Shown here: one piece after another, positions 13,551-15,290 of the stretch
Numbering within the stretch: position 1 is the first letter of the stretch
How the letters are laid out: the number at the start of each line of letters is the position of its first letter
DNA from: M55B167 sp046482825
Lineage (GTDB): Bacteria; Verrucomicrobiota; Kiritimatiellia; RFP12; UBA1067
DNA length: 15,290 bases
Direction: 5' to 3'
NCBI GenBank assembly: GCA_046482825.1
Contig: JAWOEI010000135.1
Span: 1-15,290, forward strand
Made by a program: the position numbers and the translations under genes
The notes under the pieces: generated by a model
Seen by the model: only the letters and a program-made list of their open reading frames with translations
Database searches by the model: none
What the model was told of the DNA's origin: nothing

Positions 13551-14896
13551 GCTCCCTCCTTATAGATAATATCCAGTACCTCGCGCAGGCAGACCCCGTA
13601 ATCATTCTTGCCGGAACATGAATATGTCATCAGGGAAAGATCCTCCTCATCCAGTTCGAGCACCCCCAGACGCAGACATTCATCAATGTCCTTCATCAGT
13701 AGAGCCTTGGCCAGCTGAGTAGGAAGAATATCCAGAGGCATCACCTTTTCAAAAACACCCAGCGGCACTACAGGACGGATACCGCCATTGCGCTTTGAAG
13801 TTATGTTAAGCGGCCTGGCAGGGAAAAAAGACGACAGAAAAGTACTCCCGGCGGAATGCTGCCGCAGCCCCGGACGTATCCAGCCCAGCAACTTGCGTTC
13901 ACTGTCTTCTTCAATAACAGATATTTTGTTATTGTAACGTCCGAGAAACTTCAACTCGCGTTCCACCCTGCGGCCGTTGAAGATGGAACCGGAGATAATG
14001 CGCACATGCCTGTCTTCCAAAAATCCCTCCGCCAGTTCGGAAATATCCGCACCGAGCGTTGTATGCAGAATTCGCGGTTCCTTCACCATCGGACCGCCCA
14101 GTGAAACAAAACGTTCATTCCACAACCTGCCGGTGGCAACCAGTTTCCCGACAGCAATCACATCCTGTGCGCCGATATGCCATACCGTTTTATGTTCATA
14201 CACAGGATCCATCATGTGGATATGCGTCCCTACAAGTCCGCAGGGATGTTTCCCGCTGAATTTCAAAGTCACACAGTTGTCCACCGGTGAAAGCTGAGTT
14301 TTAAAATCCGCACTGACAACATTATATACTTCTGTCTCCGTCAAACGGGAAAGAACGGTTAATCCTCTGGTGAAATCATCCGGATACCGGGCAATCACAA
14401 GCTCAGGATTGAACCCAAGCGGATCGCTGTCAATAGATGTAACAAAAATAGAATACGGACGCTCATCGATCTTAGGAATACGGGAAAAGGGACGCTGGCG
14501 GAAAGCAGTGAAAAGACCGGAATCAACCAACAGTTTCTTCAGTTCTTCGACAGGAACGCTTTTTAAATTATCATCGGCAACAAACGGAAAACTTCTGGAT
14601 CCCGCTGATTGATCAACTTCAATAACAAACGACTCCAGAACGCGCCGGCAACCGCGGTTGACTGCCACGACCTTACCGGGACGCGGTGCAGTGTAAACAA
14701 CACCCTTGTTTTCCTTTGAAGCAAACAGAGGATCGCCCTCACGGACAACATCTCCGACCTTCGCTATGATCTGAGGTTTCAACCCTACATAATCAAGACC
14801 GGTCAAAGCAACCCGCTTTGTCCCCCTGAATTCATCAATTTTCTCTGAGGGTTTACCCTGAATCGGCAGATCCAACCCTTTTTTTATTTTAAACAT
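13547..14896 (-). CDS. nqrA: Na+-NQR subunit A
   Basis: 449 residues from the ATG at 14896, starting MFKIKKGLDLPIQGKP, which matches the N-terminus and length of NqrA. The frame is open 32 residues further, to 14992, but that extension (FNHHTYSWIG and so on) is unlike the family and overlaps the leader. The soluble subunit has a biotin-carboxyl-carrier-like N-terminal hammerhead (DVVREGDPLFASKENKGVVYT) and an SLBB-like region; it lies on the cytoplasmic side and helps form the quinone site. First gene of the nqr operon. The upstream bases are G-rich (GGGGCGG five bases before the ATG), a fair ribosome site. Confidence 0.95.
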   Translation of the reverse strand: MFKIKKGLDLPIQGKPSEKIDEFRGTKRVALTGLDYVGLKPQIIAKVGDVVREGDPLFASKENKGVVYTAPRPGKVVAVNRGCRRVLESFVIEVDQSAGSRSFPFVADDNLKSVPVEELKKLLVDSGLFTAFRQRPFSRIPKIDERPYSIFVTSIDSDPLGFNPELVIARYPDDFTRGLTVLSRLTETEVYNVVSADFKTQLSPVDNCVTLKFSGKHPCGLVGTHIHMMDPVYEHKTVWHIGAQDVIAVGKLVATGRLWNERFVSLGGPMVKEPRILHTTLGADISELAEGFLEDRHVRIISGSIFNGRRVERELKFLGRYNNKISVIEEDSERKLLGWIRPGLRQHSAGSTFLSSFFPARPLNITSKRNGGIRPVVPLGVFEKVMPLDILPTQLAKALLMKDIDECLRLGVLELDEEDLSLMTYSCSGKNDYGVCLREVLDIIYKEGA

Positions 14897-15003
14897 GGCA
14901 CCGCCCCGCGGTTCACTAAATTCTCTGAAGCCGGGAATAAACCGACCCGGACAAAAGCCTATCCAGCTGTAAGTGTGATGATTAAACCACAAAGCGGTGA
15001 AAT

Positions 15004-15033
15004 ATGATAGTCCACCAAATGGTCTAAAATCAA
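15004..15033 (-). promoter_or_regulatory. Possible promoter of the nqr operon
   Basis: In the 196-bp gap between the DUF2905 gene and nqrA the minus strand has TTGATT (15033-15028), an 18-base spacer and TATCAT (15009-15004), about 108 bases before the nqrA ATG. Match to the -35 is moderate, to the -10 five of six. A small ACCA-TT-TGGT palindrome lies in the spacer. A T7 run soon after the DUF2905 stop has no convincing stem, so termination there is uncertain. Confidence 0.45.
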
Positions 15034-15092
15034 TATCCAGGAAATCTGAACTGCAAAAAAACAGACAACAGCAGTTTCAGCTCTCAGTTCCG

Positions 15093-15290
15093 TTACTTTC
15101 GAAACAGATACAGAATAACATTGAGTATAATGGTCAATACCATACTGATCACAATGCAGGCTGCCACAGGACAATGGAAACTGATATTCCCGCCTTCAAC
15201 ATGTATATCTTCAGGCAGATAAGCATTAAAAGGCGGTTTTCCAAGAAGCAGCAACAAACCGCCGGCAGCCATGATAACTGCGCCCATAAT
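15093..15290 (-). CDS. DUF2905 family small membrane protein (start at or beyond the window edge)
   Basis: At least 64 residues. The order is hydrophobic helix (GAVIMAAGGLLLLLGK), a short polar middle LPEDIHVEGGNISFHCPVA, and a second helix IVISMVLTIILNVILYLFRK. This is the DUF2905 pattern, in which LPGDI-like and GN-F-FYFP-like motifs join two helices. Function is unknown in the family. An ATG is at 15287, but the frame stays open to the edge and family members often start slightly earlier, so the true start may be missing. Same orientation as nqrA, with a 196-bp gap. Confidence 0.8.
   Translation of the reverse strand: MMGAVIMAAGGLLLLLGKPPFNAYLPEDIHVEGGNISFHCPVAACIVISMVLTIILNVILYLFRK

Noticed and set aside
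14897..14992. Extended nqrA start adding 32 residues
   Set aside because: NqrA begins at the MFKIKKGLDLP block, and the upstream residues match nothing in the family.
1..15290. tRNA, rRNA, CRISPR array, or prophage/attachment site
   Set aside because: No cloverleaf-like sequence, no regularly spaced direct repeats and no integrase were seen on either strand by eye.

Overview
The window carries a compact run of bacterial genes, almost all on the minus strand. It suggests a Gram-negative, probably anaerobic bacterium that uses a sodium cycle and makes its own branched-chain and aromatic amino acids. The NQR operon, the DUF2905 protein, the EFR1-type flavodoxin/ferredoxin and the GluRS with a PYSKRDG-type KMSKS loop remind me of the PVC group (Kiritimatiellota, Lentisphaerota or relatives). 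That placement is an inference from gene content and style, not a measured result.

Layout along the minus strand, right to left. (1) 15290-15093: a DUF2905 membrane protein cut by the window edge. (2) 14896-9012: nqrA-B-C-D-E-F, the complete six-subunit Na+-translocating NADH:quinone oxidoreductase, with A/B, B/C and C/D overlapping and E and F set apart by 94- and 152-bp gaps that share a repeated element. (3) 8925-7889: a one-helix Cys-rich protein resembling NqrM, then an EFR1-type flavodoxin/double-[4Fe-4S] protein. (4) 7851-7610: a decayed short-chain dehydrogenase remnant. (5) 7565-4836: an ilv operon with a consensus-like promoter, a 17-bp palindrome over its -35 box, a 37-aa leader peptide rich in Leu/Val/Ile, a strong terminator (attenuator), ilvB, ilvN and then aroE. 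(6) 3889-279: a strong promoter, an unrecognised 47-aa peptide gene, an HPr-kinase-like protein, gltX and a Gfo/Idh/MocA oxidoreductase. (7) 3-176, plus strand: the C-terminal end of a probable transposase.

How the genes work together. NqrA-F couples NADH oxidation to quinone reduction and Na+ export, and the NqrM-like protein may help install the iron centre held by NqrD/NqrE. IlvB and IlvN form acetolactate synthase, the first common enzyme of Val/Leu/Ile synthesis, and its transcription appears to be attenuated by translation of the leader peptide. AroE belongs to the shikimate pathway.

The most promising candidate for something undescribed is the pair at 3830-2762. It is a small peptide with its own near-consensus promoter and a good Shine-Dalgarno, followed after about 30-40 bp by an HPr-kinase-like protein with an intact Walker A loop. 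This has the layout of a precursor peptide with a modifying kinase, but without the radical-SAM, PqqD or cyclase partners usually seen. I saw no tRNA, rRNA or CRISPR array. No stretch over 300 bp lacks a gene or gene remnant.
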